From NCBI GenBank assembly GCA_963728925.1, contig CAVSMB010000029.1, forward strand, positions 447,592 to 511,591: DNA of 64,000 nt. The letters run 5' to 3'. Source of the DNA: JBBPZA01 sp963728925 (GTDB taxonomy: Bacteria > Actinomycetota > Thermoleophilia > Solirubrobacterales > Solirubrobacteraceae). This document shows positions 63,744 through 64,000 of the stretch, piece by piece. The position numbers and the translations under genes are program-made. The notes beneath the pieces are model-generated. The model made no database searches. It saw only the letters and a list, made by a program, of their open reading frames with translations, and was not told where the DNA came from. Each line of letters starts with the position of its first letter. The first letter of the stretch is position 1.

Positions 63744-64000
63744 TCAGAGCAGCTCTACGAGCAGCGTGGCGAACCCGAATCGCCTCGCGCCGAGCCCGGC
63801 CCCGGTGAACGGATGGAAGTACTCGCGCCAGCCCGAGCGCTCCACCGCAGCCGCCAGCGACGCGACGACGCGATGGGCGTCGCCGCCGTAGCCGAGCTTC
63901 CGCATGGCCGGCGCGAGAAGCCAGGCGGTGTTCATCCACGAAGGCCCGCGCCAGGTCCGGAAGCGGTCCCGGCGCGGGTTGAAGCCGCGCTCCTGCGCCG
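63744..64000 (-). CDS. Glycoside hydrolase, (alpha/alpha)6-barrel type (partial)
   Basis: The last 85 codons of a gene cut by the right edge. The frame open to base 64000 reads NPRRDRFRTWRGPSWMNTAW and then MRKLGYGGDAHRVVASLAAA and YFHPFTGAGLGARRFGFATL. The WRGPSWxNxxWLL motif is typical of GH63/mannosylglycerate hydrolase-like and trehalase-like enzymes. The 64 nt between this stop and the secreted hydrolase start hold nothing recognisable. Confidence 0.75.
   Translation of the reverse strand, partial: AQERGFNPRRDRFRTWRGPSWMNTAWLLAPAMRKLGYGGDAHRVVASLAAAVERSGWREYFHPFTGAGLGARRFGFATLLVELL

Overview
The window is very GC-rich chromosomal DNA. Its gene families and its ftsE-ftsX-ctpA-rnr-smpB-ssrA order suggest a deep-branching actinobacterium, most likely of the Thermoleophilia/Solirubrobacterales type. 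That placement is inferred from gene content; there is no rRNA gene here. I see no tRNA, rRNA, CRISPR array or prophage. Many genes carry a TANNNT hexamer 6-10 nt before the start codon and no Shine-Dalgarno, which points to widespread leaderless transcription. A minority have a strong AGGAGG-type site.

Layout. 1-3282: a PLP decarboxylase (cut by the left edge), nadC and nadA for NAD synthesis. 3279-9408: a methyltransferase and a hydrolase-glycosyltransferase fusion, divergent from a large LuxR/ATPase regulator. 9471-10774: two decayed genes (ECF sigma factor chimera, histidine phosphatase) and repeats. 10785-12451: a small nucleotidyltransferase-like protein and an M16 peptidase. 12540-18376: the division and trans-translation block ftsE, ftsX, ctpA, RNase R, smpB and tmRNA. 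18391-23322: a broken MFS gene, two tandem polytopic membrane proteins and a GT2 glycosyltransferase. 23375-31994: lon, DUF1360, STAS protein, a topoisomerase IB/Mce-like chimera, small proteins, superoxide dismutase, a bacterial eRF1-like protein and a SpoIIAB-like kinase. 32097-37405: ligD, whose last codons hold an IS1634-type element (34602-36537), then an alpha/beta hydrolase. 37463-43454: a hydrolase-LuxR fusion, MBL hydrolase, two peptidase E paralogues, an MFS transporter and several gene remnants. 43584-49270: murJ, a DegT-type aminotransferase, a TPR/CofE-like protein, a metallophosphoesterase and a peptidoglycan-binding protein. 49365-51013: an ABC-2 exporter. 51076-56174: a five-gene polyphosphate operon (ppx-CHAD-CHAD-ppk1-HD). 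56191-61948: an MGT-type glycosyltransferase with its TetR regulator, an acetyltransferase, a two-domain SDR, an enoyl-CoA hydratase and a small membrane protein. 62025-64000: a ScyD-like remnant, a frameshifted secreted hydrolase and the end of a glycoside hydrolase.

Two themes stand out. First, the polyphosphate operon: exopolyphosphatase and polyphosphate kinase flank two CHAD (polyphosphate-binding) proteins and are followed by an unusual HD-like protein, all with overlapping or nearly touching ends. Second, an unusual number of genes in this window have lost their middle or one end (topoisomerase IB, MFS, VOC, MBL, SnoaL-like, ScyD-like, histidine phosphatase, PIN), and others carry single-base frameshifts. 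Either this genome is decaying through internal deletions, or part of the assembly is faulty. One case has an intact paralogue 0.8 kb away, which makes the deletion explicit.
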